Positions 11,947 through 20,366 of a stretch of DNA of 64,000 bases are shown piece after piece; the first letter of the stretch is position 1, and every line of letters begins with the position of its first letter. This stretch comes from Isoperla grammatica (Eukaryota; Arthropoda; Insecta; Plecoptera; Perlodidae), in contig OX246749.1 of assembly GCA_945910005.1 (NCBI GenBank), forward strand, positions 18,571,809 through 18,635,808, in the 5' to 3' direction. Under the pieces are notes generated by a model. That model was not told the origin of the DNA. It ran no database searches and saw only the letters and a list, made by a program, of their open reading frames with translations. The translations under genes and the position numbers were made by a program.

Positions 11947-12295
11947 CCGGTAACGCCAACAGAAGAGCCGTCAGAGATACAGGCGGAAGAGTAGTACTGA
12001 CTGCTGAAAGGGTTTTTTTTTCGGTGCACGAGTTACTCCTGGCCAAAGCTTTGTGCACTTTTTTTTTCCCCCAAGTAAAAAAAAAAAATCCCCATCGTTG
12101 ACTGAAACTTTGACGTAGTGATGGGGCTTTCTTACTAATATCAGTCATGGCCGGTGTTGACAACAAAAGAAATTAATAATTATCATAATAATAACGTTGG
12201 TATTATTATAATGATATTAATTTATATTTCAACAGCAATATAAAACATATTTTTACATTTGTATCGACGCATTGTTATTTTTAATAAACGGTGCG
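11947..12295. other. Intergenic, with AT-rich inverted repeat
   Basis: No gene seen. It holds T and A runs (near 12010 and 12060-12090), and an imperfect AT palindrome at about 12169-12231 with arms AATTAATAATTATCATAATA and its complement. It could be a termination or replication structure; nothing in the sequence decides. Confidence 0.4.
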
Positions 12296-12335
12296 TATAA
12301 AAACAAATACCTTCATAGCCTGTAGGTACAGTTAC
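12296..12335 (+). promoter_or_regulatory. TATA plus initiator of ATPase gene
   Basis: TATAAAAA at 12296-12303 followed 34 nt later by an initiator-like ACAGTT (A at 12330), then the ATG of the ATPase at 12340. This places the start codon about 10 nt from the inferred transcript start. Confidence 0.65.
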
Positions 12336-12339
12336 AATC

Positions 12340-12996
12340 ATGGTGTTGCCTTGGCACCATCCTTTCTCATCCCTGATTGCAGGGCCCAGCCAGTCGGGTA
12401 AAACCTTTTTCGTGCGAAATTTTCTCAAGCACATCGATCAAATGGTAGATGTATCTTTTAAAGAGATAGTGTGGTGTTTTTCTGAAAAACAGTCTATACA
12501 CGCAGATATGACGTGTTGTGTGCCGGTAAGGTTTCATGAAGGCTTGCCGGAGGTTGATAATTTCACGCACGAGACAGGTCCAGTACTTATTATCATAGAT
12601 GATATGATGCAACGGATGGGGTCGTTAGTTGATTTATTTTCTAAGGGGTGTCATCACAGAAATCTATCTGTTATATTTATTTCACAAAATCTATTCCACC
12701 AAGGTAAAGGTAGTCGTGACGTAAGCTTAAATGCACATTATGTAGTACTTTTTAAAAACCCGCGAGATCGCGCTCAAATAACAGCCTTTGCGCAGCAGGT
12801 TTGTCCTGATAACCAGAATTTTGTATTTCACGCTTACAAACAAGCTACTTCTGAACCACACGGTTACTTACTATTTGATTTTAAGCAAGCTACTCCTGAC
12901 TTGCTACGTTTTCGTACTAAAATATTTCCTAGTGACGGATTGCACTCGACAATATTCACGCCTGTAGACAGAGGTGGCATTCGTAAACGAATATAA
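12340..12996 (+). CDS. Polinton genome-packaging ATPase
   Basis: FtsK/HerA-type ATPase expected to pump genomic DNA into preformed capsids. Of 218 residues, Walker A is GPSQSGKT at 15-22 and Walker B is a hydrophobic strand ending in DD at 82-88. The length is typical for the family, and the start codon lies just downstream of a TATA/initiator pair. It is the first gene of the plus-strand virion block and looks intact. Confidence 0.93.
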   Translation: MVLPWHHPFSSLIAGPSQSGKTFFVRNFLKHIDQMVDVSFKEIVWCFSEKQSIHADMTCCVPVRFHEGLPEVDNFTHETGPVLIIIDDMMQRMGSLVDLFSKGCHHRNLSVIFISQNLFHQGKGSRDVSLNAHYVVLFKNPRDRAQITAFAQQVCPDNQNFVFHAYKQATSEPHGYLLFDFKQATPDLLRFRTKIFPSDGLHSTIFTPVDRGGIRKRI

Positions 12997-13030
12997 AAGA
13001 GTACATTTGATTACTACAATCTTCAGTTTG
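12992..13030 (+). promoter_or_regulatory. TATA plus initiator overlapping ATPase stop
   Basis: TATAAAAG at 12992-12999, overlapping the TAA of the ATPase, and TTCAGTTT with A at 13025, 33 nt downstream. The next start codon is at 13036. Confidence 0.7.
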
Positions 13031-13035
13031 TCGCT

Positions 13036-13362
13036 ATGTCTCCTACAATAACGAGTCACGCGGACGTACTGCGAGCACTTTCTCGTGCACGCCCGTGTAT
13101 GAGGAAGTCGATGCTTAAGGCCGCCGACGTAGGAGTAATTAAGGCAGTTTGCGAGATCGCCGACAACACTTTAAAAGGCAATGTGAAACTAAATTCCAAA
13201 CAGAAGTCTAGACTATCGCGTCATAACAAGATCTTGAGGAAGTTGGCTCGTAGGGGTGAAAACTGGAAGATTAAAAAACGTGTACTAGTACAAAAGGGTG
13301 GTGCGATTATACCTTTATTATTACCCCTGTTAGGAGGTGTATTGAGCAGCCTTTTTAGATAA
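13036..13362 (+). CDS. Small basic conserved Polinton protein, 108 aa
   Basis: A Lys/Arg-rich protein with the pattern of a small protein commonly found between ATPase and integrase in Polintons: an N-terminal helical part with paired Arg/Lys, a central ADNTLKGNVKL segment, then SRHNKILRKLARRG. The C-terminal 20 residues are hydrophobic (IIPLLLPLLGGVLSSLF). Function not established; DNA condensation or a virion role is only inference from composition and position. The stop TAA is followed three bases later by the ATG of the next gene. Confidence 0.7.
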   Translation: MSPTITSHADVLRALSRARPCMRKSMLKAADVGVIKAVCEIADNTLKGNVKLNSKQKSRLSRHNKILRKLARRGENWKIKKRVLVQKGGAIIPLLLPLLGGVLSSLFR

Positions 13363-13365
13363 ATA

Positions 13366-14088
13366 ATGGAGTATGCAAAGAAAATGGTTGTAGTTTCGCC
13401 CGAAGAAATGGTCCGGCTTAAAGAAGGTATGCAAGCACGCGCTGATGGGCCGGGTCAACTCGCGCCATTAGATAATGAGATGACACGCATCTTAAACATG
13501 AAAAACATTACAGACAATGAAAAATGGGGTTTGTACAAGCAGGTACTTCAGCGGTTCTTACACTTTGCCAACGAATCTCGACTTCCATTAAAAATGCATG
13601 CAATAAATATTCGCGACGACGATGATAAAGACATTCACGCGTCGAGTGTCGACGTTATGAAAGTTCGAACTCTTGACGCCATCCCGACTTCGCTGAAACG
13701 CAAAGCTGAATTGCTGTATGACGCGTTGAAATCTGCAGGGGACAATGTGATAACGTGGGACGATCTAGGCTCGGTATCAATTCACGGTATAAAACTGCAA
13801 GGGTCTTCAATTACAGATCTTGTGGGAGATGTAGTCAGAGATCGAAAAACCACGAGTCCAATTGGTTGGCGCGAGTTTGGGCAGGTATTGTCCAATTTAA
13901 ATATTCCTCGCGAGTTTATAGGCAATACACGTAGGAAGGTGGTCATTAATGTCGGCCGTCGCAGGGTGAGCACGTCGCCAGTGAAAGGTGTGACTCCCGT
14001 CCGTATACCGAAGACACCTAAAGTGGGGACGCCCAAGTCATCACGTGTACTACGTTGGGTACCGTACAAATTCTCTTATACAAAATGA
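13366..14088 (+). CDS. Polinton protein of unknown role, 240 aa
   Basis: Position between the small basic protein and the integrase matches a conserved uncharacterised Polinton protein. An N-terminal helical region (EEMVRLKEGMQ) and MTRILNMKNITDNEKWGLYKQ are followed by a central region with EFGQVLSNLNIPREFIG, then a basic Ser/Thr/Pro-rich tail. The stop TGA overlaps the integrase start in ATGA (14085-14088), suggesting coupled expression from one mRNA. Confidence 0.65.
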   Translation: MEYAKKMVVVSPEEMVRLKEGMQARADGPGQLAPLDNEMTRILNMKNITDNEKWGLYKQVLQRFLHFANESRLPLKMHAINIRDDDDKDIHASSVDVMKVRTLDAIPTSLKRKAELLYDALKSAGDNVITWDDLGSVSIHGIKLQGSSITDLVGDVVRDRKTTSPIGWREFGQVLSNLNIPREFIGNTRRKVVINVGRRRVSTSPVKGVTPVRIPKTPKVGTPKSSRVLRWVPYKFSYTK

Positions 14089-15170
14089 AAGTGACAAATA
14101 GAAAAAAGCTTTCAAAAATTTATTACGACCCAAGTCACCCCGCAAGTTTTTCAACGGCGGGAAAACTATGGGAAGCAGTAAATAAGAAAGTGTCAAAAGA
14201 CGAGGTGATTCAATGGCTTCAAGCGCAAGACGCCTATACACTTCATAAACCAGTACAAAAACACTTCATAAGAAATAAGTATTATGTAGACAATGTGGAC
14301 GACTTGTGGCAGGCAGACTTGAATGATATGCAAAGTTTGAAAAAATATAATGACGGGTATAACTATCTTTTAACGGTGATAGATGTATTTAGTAAACACG
14401 CATGGGCCCGCCCCCTACGTAACAAAACTGGTGCAGACGTTAGTAAAGCGTTTGAAAGTATATTACAAGAAAGTAAACGTAAACCGGTTCACCTAGAAAC
14501 GGATAAAGGAGGGGAATTTCTAAATAAATCATTTCAAAAGTTTTTAAAATCTAATAATATTGTATTTTATCATTCCAATAACCCCGACGTCAAGGCGAGC
14601 ATAGTAGAGAGGTTAAACCGTACACTTAAAACAAAGATGTGGCGACTCTTTACTTCCAAATCCACTTACCGTTATCTAGAGTACTTGCCATTACTGATGC
14701 AAGGGTACAACAGTTCGTTTCACCGTTCTATCGGCATGGCGCCAACGCAAGTAAACGCTTCTAATGTTCTACAAGTTTGGAACAATCTTTACAAACGCTC
14801 AAAAATATCACGCAGCATTAAGCCTAAGTTCTCCATAGGAGATATCGTGCGTATAACTCGAGAGAAAATGATTTTCCTAAAGGGTTATGAGTCAGGGTGG
14901 TCTGAGGAAATGTTTCGTATAGCAAAAGTGATTCACCGACGGCCCATAGTGTACGCAATTACCGACTGGAATGGTGAAGCAATCGAAGGTACTTTTTATG
15001 AACGCGAACTACAACGAGTACGCGTAGGAAAAAGTACACTCTTCAAAATTGATAAAATATTGGAGTCAAGGGGCAGTGGTACCAGACGCGAAGTGAAAGT
15101 CAAGTGGCGTGGTTATCCAGATAGTTACAATTCGTGGATTTCAGCCTCCGAATTACGCTCGCTTGTTTAG
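14085..15170 (+). CDS. Polinton integrase with chromodomain
   Basis: Retroviral-type (rve) integrase that inserts the linear element and makes the 6-bp duplication. From the start in ATGA (14085) it has 361 residues. Catalytic Asp 78 (QADLND), Asp 140 (ETDKGGEF) and Glu 175 (IVERLNRT) are all present. A C-terminal chromodomain at about 320-361 (KWRGYPDSYNSW) could target chromatin. An in-frame start at 14055 would lie inside the upstream gene; I prefer 14085 because of the stop-start overlap. Intact. Confidence 0.95.
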   Translation: MKVTNRKKLSKIYYDPSHPASFSTAGKLWEAVNKKVSKDEVIQWLQAQDAYTLHKPVQKHFIRNKYYVDNVDDLWQADLNDMQSLKKYNDGYNYLLTVIDVFSKHAWARPLRNKTGADVSKAFESILQESKRKPVHLETDKGGEFLNKSFQKFLKSNNIVFYHSNNPDVKASIVERLNRTLKTKMWRLFTSKSTYRYLEYLPLLMQGYNSSFHRSIGMAPTQVNASNVLQVWNNLYKRSKISRSIKPKFSIGDIVRITREKMIFLKGYESGWSEEMFRIAKVIHRRPIVYAITDWNGEAIEGTFYERELQRVRVGKSTLFKIDKILESRGSGTRREVKVKWRGYPDSYNSWISASELRSLV

Positions 15171-15172
15171 AA

Positions 15173-15889
15173 ATGGATCAATTTTATATCACGTTGCCCA
15201 GTAATAGCTCAATGGAATATTATCCAAAGAACACGACGGCCAGGTATACCACTCAGCTTCTTCGCCATGTCACTCTCCACGGGCGGTGGGAGGTAGCCTT
15301 AGTTGAAATTCACTTTCCTCACACGTTTTACAACGTACGTCCTGGAGAAAATCATATCAAAATTTTCTCAACAGATGGAGAGAAAAAAGTGATAGATGTA
15401 CCTCCAAACTACTATCCCGAAAGCAAATATTTTTATGAGGTTGTTAATGAAGTTCTAGCTGGATACGGTCCAGATGGTGGGGCGGGTCAAATGGTAGATA
15501 TGGGTGGTAGTAGCAGAACGTTTGCTAAAGCTATTAAATCTGATATAGATAAAATAAAAGTATCTACATCTCTGGCAGATCAATTCGGACTACAACCTGG
15601 TAGCAATCTTCTTAATAATGTGCGATCCATGCAACCTGGGGACGTGAATAGAGGGTTTCCGCAGCTAATTTACTGTTACTGTGACATTATTGAAGATCAA
15701 TTAGTGGGTGACACAACCGCCCCCCTGCTCAGAATTATTAACTCAAAAACAGGCGATTACTCTTTCGGGCGTGAATGTACACAAATTTTTAACGCTCCTA
15801 TATACGTTCCAGTTCAAAAACGTGAATTCAGTACAATTGGAATAGATTTAAGAGACGGTACCGGTACCGTTATACCATTTGCTCATTGA
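15173..15889 (+). CDS. Polinton minor capsid (penton-like) protein
   Basis: Begins MDQFYITLPSNSSMEYYP, the typical opening of the single jelly-roll minor capsid protein of Polintons, with WEVALVEIHFPHTFYNV shortly after. It is 238 residues long. The start at 15173 is three bases after the integrase stop; an upstream in-frame start would overlap the integrase. It is expected to occupy capsid vertices together with the major capsid protein. Confidence 0.85.
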   Translation: MDQFYITLPSNSSMEYYPKNTTARYTTQLLRHVTLHGRWEVALVEIHFPHTFYNVRPGENHIKIFSTDGEKKVIDVPPNYYPESKYFYEVVNEVLAGYGPDGGAGQMVDMGGSSRTFAKAIKSDIDKIKVSTSLADQFGLQPGSNLLNNVRSMQPGDVNRGFPQLIYCYCDIIEDQLVGDTTAPLLRIINSKTGDYSFGRECTQIFNAPIYVPVQKREFSTIGIDLRDGTGTVIPFAH

Positions 15890-15936
15890 ACCTCGTCCGT
15901 GCTGTTAGACTTTCGGCGCATCAAGGAAACCTAAGT

Positions 15937-16230
15937 ATGACGAAGTATTCAGACGATCCGTATGTCAAGTACTACGTGGAACAGGCGGGAAATGGAATAA
16001 ACGTTTTCAGAAGGTCTAGTTTTCAAAAAGGGCATGGTATTGGCTCATTTCTAGGAGGGCTTTTTAGATCTGTCATGCCGTTGATTAGAAGTGGCGCGCG
16101 CGCTATAGGGCGGCAGGCGCTAAATACGGGAGTGAGCCTTCTTGGTGATGTCGCTCAAAATAGACCTTTTAAGCAAGCTTTCAAAGAGCGCGTGGCCGAG
16201 GCTGGTGGGAGCTTAAAACGAAAAGCTTAA
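15937..16230 (+). pseudogene. Small virion-like Polinton protein, probable premature stop
   Basis: Starts MTKYSDDPYVKYYVEQAG, then a Gly-rich amphipathic segment (GHGIGSFLGGLFRSVMPLIR) resembling the conserved small protein encoded before the major capsid gene in other Polintons and, loosely, membrane-active adenovirus minor proteins. TAA at 16228-16230 ends it after LKRKA. The same frame then stays open 41 more codons with a basic stretch, and another frame is open to 16384 ending in DIFS immediately before the capsid gene. Such basic tails are usual for this family, so the stop looks like a nonsense mutation, possibly with a frameshift. An upstream in-frame ATG at 15886 overlaps the preceding gene and is less likely. 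Confidence 0.6.
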
Positions 16231-16285
16231 GATAAAATTAAGCTGCTTGCCGGTTCAGGTCTTAAACGTGCGAAAAAAAGGTCGT

Positions 16286-16384
16286 ATGACTCATTCTGCG
16301 ATAGTTACTCGGCGAAGAAAGACGTCTTTACTGAAAAAGAAGAAGAGAGTTGTTAAGAATCAAGTTGCCGATATATTTTCCTAA
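16286..16384 (+). CDS. Short basic ORF before capsid gene, 32 aa
   Basis: ATG at 16286 to TAA at 16382-16384, two bases before the major capsid ATG. Very rich in Lys and Arg, ending VADIFS. Its frame is open upstream as far as the end of the preceding gene. Either a tiny protein or, more likely in my view, the displaced C-terminus of the preceding virion-like protein. Confidence 0.35.
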   Translation: MTHSAIVTRRRKTSLLKKKKRVVKNQVADIFS

Positions 16385-16386
16385 TA

Positions 16387-17691
16387 ATGGCGTTTCTCTA
16401 TTCCAACTCGTGCGAGTGCACCAAATCAGAGCTGGACGTGTTTGCAGGTCCGGTAGTGCAAATGAGTACTTTAGGTGGTCACGAGGTGCATGTTAAGCCG
16501 ATTGCGCCTCTTAGTGATGACGGTGCGATAGAGTTCGTCGTTTCTGGACATGGCGATGAGTATATCGACCTTGCGCGCACCATGCTTATACTTAATGTTA
16601 AAACTGTAAAATCGGATAAAACCAATTTACCTGAAGGTGCAAAAACGGGGCCTGTAAATTACTATTTACACTCATTGATCCAGCAAGTGGACATTTATTT
16701 AAATCAGAAACTCATTTCACCCCCCTCAAATGCGTATGCGTATAGAGCGTATTTAGAAACTCTTCTCAACTATGACGAGGCCGCAAAATCAACCCACCTG
16801 ACAAACGCTTTGTATTACAAGGACACGGCTGGCAAGATGGACGATTTTGCAGATAATGACGGACTTAACAAGCGAATGGCGCACACAGCTAGCAGTAAAA
16901 TGGTTGATTTAATTGGCAATCTACATTGTGACCTCTTTAACCAACCCCGATATTTATTAAACGGTGTTGAATTGAAAGTTAAACTCATCCGAACGCGGGA
17001 AACATTCCACCTTATGTCTCAAGTGGAAGATCATTTGAAGACGCTAATTCAGGACGCCACCTTGGTTGTGCGCAAAGTACGCATATCACCCTCAGTTCTT
17101 CTTGGACATGAACGTGCACTTATGAAAGCTGCTGCAAAGTATCCCATTGCGCGCGTGGATGTAAAATCATTCACCATAGCTAAAGATCTACAGAGCAAGA
17201 GCATTGATAATATTTATCTTGGACAGCTGCCTAAGAGAGTCATTGTCGGATTTGTCTCAAACGTTGCATTTAATGGAGACTTGAAGAAAAACCCATTCAA
17301 TTTTAAGAATTACGGCATCAATTTTCTGTGTCTCTATGTTGACGGTAATCAAATACCTTCAAAGCCGCTACAGCCTGATTTCACTGCAGGTCTGTATGCT
17401 CGCGAGTACCACACTCTCTTTTCAGGCACGGGTATACACCATCAAGACGAAGGAAATTATATTTCCCGCGGAGACTATCCAAACGGGTATACGTTAATGG
17501 CGTTTGACCTTTCACCCGATCAGGCTGCTCATATGAGTCACTGGAGTCCGCAACAAAATGGCAATTTGCGCCTTGAAGTACGTTTTGCAGCTGCTTTAAG
17601 TGAACCAATAAACTGTGTGTTGTATGCCGAATTTGACAGCATGATTGAAATCGACCACGCGCGCAACGTGGTGGTGGACTACAGCAACTAA
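16387..17691 (+). CDS. Polinton major capsid protein
   Basis: Double jelly-roll capsid protein forming pseudo-hexagonal capsomers. The 434 residues open MAFLYSNSCECTKSELDVFA and end NVVVDYSN, both typical of the group, with conserved QQVDIYLNQKLISPP and PRYLLNGVELKVKLIR between them. It is uninterrupted and follows directly after the small basic ORF. No TATA is evident upstream, so it may share a transcript with the genes before it. Confidence 0.9.
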   Translation: MAFLYSNSCECTKSELDVFAGPVVQMSTLGGHEVHVKPIAPLSDDGAIEFVVSGHGDEYIDLARTMLILNVKTVKSDKTNLPEGAKTGPVNYYLHSLIQQVDIYLNQKLISPPSNAYAYRAYLETLLNYDEAAKSTHLTNALYYKDTAGKMDDFADNDGLNKRMAHTASSKMVDLIGNLHCDLFNQPRYLLNGVELKVKLIRTRETFHLMSQVEDHLKTLIQDATLVVRKVRISPSVLLGHERALMKAAAKYPIARVDVKSFTIAKDLQSKSIDNIYLGQLPKRVIVGFVSNVAFNGDLKKNPFNFKNYGINFLCLYVDGNQIPSKPLQPDFTAGLYAREYHTLFSGTGIHHQDEGNYISRGDYPNGYTLMAFDLSPDQAAHMSHWSPQQNGNLRLEVRFAAALSEPINCVLYAEFDSMIEIDHARNVVVDYSN

Positions 17692-17703
17692 GGGACGCGC
17701 TCC

Positions 17704-17737
17704 TATAAAAAGATGAAGAATCATGGTGACATTCAGT
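17704..17737 (+). promoter_or_regulatory. TATA plus initiator of exonuclease/BIR gene
   Basis: TATAAAA at 17704-17710 and TTCAGTTG with A at 17735, a spacing of 31 nt. The first ATG (17713) lies between TATA and initiator and would not be in the mRNA; the next in-frame ATG at 17779 has the context GCCACCATGA. This decides the start. Confidence 0.75.
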
Positions 17738-17778
17738 TGTTCTCCGCGTACCGGTCGACTATCCCAGCCGGCGCCACC

Positions 17779-18534
17779 ATGAAGAAAAGTGCGGTAGTTG
17801 AGTTTCAGGGTTTTTACGACAACGCAAACGAGTTCATTGTGAAAGAGTTGGCGGTAGTGGACAATTTTTCGATTTGTCAACAACTTTGGGTTATTAAGCC
17901 GCCGTACAGTGAAGTGGTACTTGACGCTAGCAAGAAGAAAGTTAACCACTGGCTGTCGGTGGCTTATCACGGGCTGCAGTGGGACGAAGGCGACGTTGAA
18001 TACGAAGATTTAAATAAAACTTTGGAGTGCTACACAGAGCAATTTCAAATTCTATTCACTAAGGGTCGTGAGAAAGCTGCTTTCCTCATGAAAATATTAA
18101 AACGGGGGGTTATCGACTTAGAAACAATGGGGTGTCCGGCTTTAAAAGAACTAAAAGAATTAGAATTTGAGGGTGCCTGTCCAACGTCAAATCACACCGA
18201 TGGTACTCGTCCGTGCGCAATCAGAAACGCGCTACGCCTGTCTCAGTGGTGTGTCCGAAACCGCGACGTGACCGACCTCACGCTACGAGAGGCACGGTTA
18301 AAGACATTTGTTACGTTTGATATTCCACATCTCAACCCGCGTGAACTGGTGGACGCTGGACTTTACTACTCAAAGTACGAGGAGTACGTACGCTGCGCTT
18401 TTTGCGCTCTAGCAATTCACAAGTGGCGTGTCACCAATTCACCGCACACAGAGCACGCTCGTCTGAGCCCGTGCTGTCCGCTAATTACCCTGCAAGATCG
18501 GGGCCTGGGGGTTGACGTGTGCGGCATCCATTAA
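17779..18534 (+). CDS. Exonuclease-like domain fused to BIR domain
   Basis: A 251-residue fusion. The N-terminal part (GFYDNANEFIVKEL near residue 12, HGLQWDEGDVEY, VIDLETMGCPALKEL) resembles a nuclease-like family common in invertebrate mobile elements; I name it only as exonuclease-like. The C-terminal part from about 167 is a BIR domain: RLKTF, AGLYYS, then Cys 206, Cys 209, His 226 and Cys 233 in the exact C-x2-C-x16-H-x6-C zinc pattern. BIR domains occur in inhibitors of apoptosis, so an anti-apoptotic role during virus-like replication is a reasonable inference. The start is set by the TATA/initiator position and strong Kozak context. Confidence 0.8.
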   Translation: MKKSAVVEFQGFYDNANEFIVKELAVVDNFSICQQLWVIKPPYSEVVLDASKKKVNHWLSVAYHGLQWDEGDVEYEDLNKTLECYTEQFQILFTKGREKAAFLMKILKRGVIDLETMGCPALKELKELEFEGACPTSNHTDGTRPCAIRNALRLSQWCVRNRDVTDLTLREARLKTFVTFDIPHLNPRELVDAGLYYSKYEEYVRCAFCALAIHKWRVTNSPHTEHARLSPCCPLITLQDRGLGVDVCGIH

Positions 18535-18604
18535 TAAGTTCAACTCGTCGGACTAAAGTTAAACGTTCCACAACCTTCAAAGAGTGAATACGCGAGTTTA
18601 AAGT

Positions 18605-19123
18605 ATGTATTCTGTCGATATAGAAGAAGCTTTGTTGCGAGACAAATATGCAGTGCACTTGTTTCGAGGGACGTTTGCATCAGACGGACTACCAAATGTT
18701 GTGCAAAAACCGGCAGCATTAGTGATCAATACCGACCCTCGAAGTAAACCCGGATCGCATTGGGTTGCAGTTTTTATTGACTCGACAGGGCGGGGAGAAT
18801 TTTTTGATAGTTACGGTTTACCTCCAATTGTCTGTGCGCATTATGAAGTTCTTGAACGGCGATGTAGCAGTTGGACTTACAATACCACGCCGCTACAAGG
18901 GTTTGATTCTGACGTTTGTGGAGAATACTGCGTGCTCTACCTCGCGCACAGAGCTCGCGGTCTTCAACTTCAAGACTTCCTTTACCATTTTAAAGGTTTA
19001 AAAGACTCGAGCGCTAATGACAGGTTCGTAAAGCAACAGTTTACCAGAATATTCGGATCTAATAATTTTCAAACAAACAGAGGAAAGTATTGCAGCGGTC
19101 AAAAGTGTCTCCCACGCATCTAG
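18605..19123 (+). CDS. Adenain-like cysteine protease
   Basis: Ulp1/adenain-family protease (172 aa) expected to mature capsid proteins. The catalytic residues are visible: His 52 in SHWVAVF, Asp 68 in FFDSYG, Gln 98 and Cys 105 in DVCGEYCVLYL. Size and position after the capsid genes fit Polintons. It looks intact. A run of about twenty C follows at 19141-19160. Confidence 0.93.
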   Translation: MYSVDIEEALLRDKYAVHLFRGTFASDGLPNVVQKPAALVINTDPRSKPGSHWVAVFIDSTGRGEFFDSYGLPPIVCAHYEVLERRCSSWTYNTTPLQGFDSDVCGEYCVLYLAHRARGLQLQDFLYHFKGLKDSSANDRFVKQQFTRIFGSNNFQTNRGKYCSGQKCLPRI

Positions 19124-19202
19124 CCGTGCTAGCCCTTCTCCCCCCCCCCCCCCCCCCCCCAGCCGTAAGCGTGCCGGGATGTGGGAGGAGCCTGTCGACT
19201 CC

Positions 19203-19238
19203 CATAAAAAGGCGCGTGGCGCAACATCCGACAGTTGT
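19203..19238 (+). promoter_or_regulatory. TATA-like plus initiator of last plus-strand gene
   Basis: CATAAAAA at 19203-19210 and ACAGTTG with A at 19233, spacing 30 nt, about 58 nt before the ATG at 19291. Same architecture as the other Polinton promoters. Confidence 0.65.
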
Positions 19239-19290
19239 CCGGAAGTGTGAGTGCATCGAGATATACCTGCTAAACCGAGTCATCATCATC

Positions 19291-20160
19291 ATGTCTAATT
19301 TGGTCGACACTCCGCGATCCAGCCGCGCAATCGAGGATTCTTGGCGTCCTCGACTGTTCTCAAACGTGTTGGACGTTACTTATTTCGTGAACGCGAGCCG
19401 TACGAAACAAATATCAATCGGGTACGCAAGTGAAAAACATTTAGAACTGTGCGTAACCATTTCTAAGAGTGGCGAAATAGGGGTGACTCTTACACCGTTG
19501 GAGTGGGAAAAGTTCACCGAAGAAATAGACCACAACAACCAATTCTTCTGTATATGGAACATTTCGGATCCTGACGAGGTGTTCAATCTCAGTGCCAGGA
19601 TAACGCTTATTCGAACTGCATTTCGCGGTACAATGTCACTCGTTCTCGAAGAGAAGATCGACGTTGGAGGTAAAACAAGGCGTGTGTACTTAGGTCCTCA
19701 ATCGTGGATCGGGTTAAAGGAAGTGTTTTGTTGTGTTAACACGGCCATTAAGGAGCGTTCGCAGTGGGCCCCCGCGATACAGAACTTCTACCATTGCAAA
19801 CTACGTGAAGCGATGGTAGGCTTGAAACAACGATGTGTTAAACTACCACAACTTCAGGAAGAGAACATTGGCAATCGGGCCCAAATGGCAATCAGTGCGG
19901 TGTTCACATATGACTCCAATGATAGTCGTTACTTCGAAAACATGGAACGAGGTTTTAATATAAAAAGATTTCTTTTGGAAATGGCGTGTGTGGGAAATGA
20001 CTATATTGTAAAGGACATTGCACGAATGTGGATTGCGTCTCAGTCTCAGTATTGTTTACCGGAACTTGATAAAACAAATGTGTCTGAAGATTACTGTGAG
20101 GACGACGAAAATTGTGCTTACACGCCTGGTGGTGAAAGCAAGAAATTTCGTAAATACTAG
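19291..20160 (+). CDS. Polinton ORF of unknown function, 289 aa
   Basis: I choose ATG 19291 (MSNLVDTPRSSR) because it follows the promoter; the frame is open further upstream through the poly-C region, which is unlikely to be coding. It is a mixed alpha/beta-looking protein with an N-terminal strand-rich part (ISIGYASEKHLELCVTISK), WISDP-like repeats and an acidic C-terminus (EDYCEDDENCAY). I recognise no domain. It is the last rightward gene before the AT-rich convergence zone. Confidence 0.65.
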   Translation: MSNLVDTPRSSRAIEDSWRPRLFSNVLDVTYFVNASRTKQISIGYASEKHLELCVTISKSGEIGVTLTPLEWEKFTEEIDHNNQFFCIWNISDPDEVFNLSARITLIRTAFRGTMSLVLEEKIDVGGKTRRVYLGPQSWIGLKEVFCCVNTAIKERSQWAPAIQNFYHCKLREAMVGLKQRCVKLPQLQEENIGNRAQMAISAVFTYDSNDSRYFENMERGFNIKRFLLEMACVGNDYIVKDIARMWIASQSQYCLPELDKTNVSEDYCEDDENCAYTPGGESKKFRKY

Positions 20161-20332
20161 ATTCAAACACTTGGTTGAAGTTGTCACTAAAGTTCTCCTT
20201 ATATTAAATATTGTGTGGTTATTATACCAAGTGTATTACATGATATTTTTAAGTTAATATTCCTATGTTTCTTTTAAATGTTTTGGAATTTTATTCATGA
20301 TATTAATGTGAATTTAAAACGTAGAAGAATAA

Positions 20333-20366
<34 letters not shown>

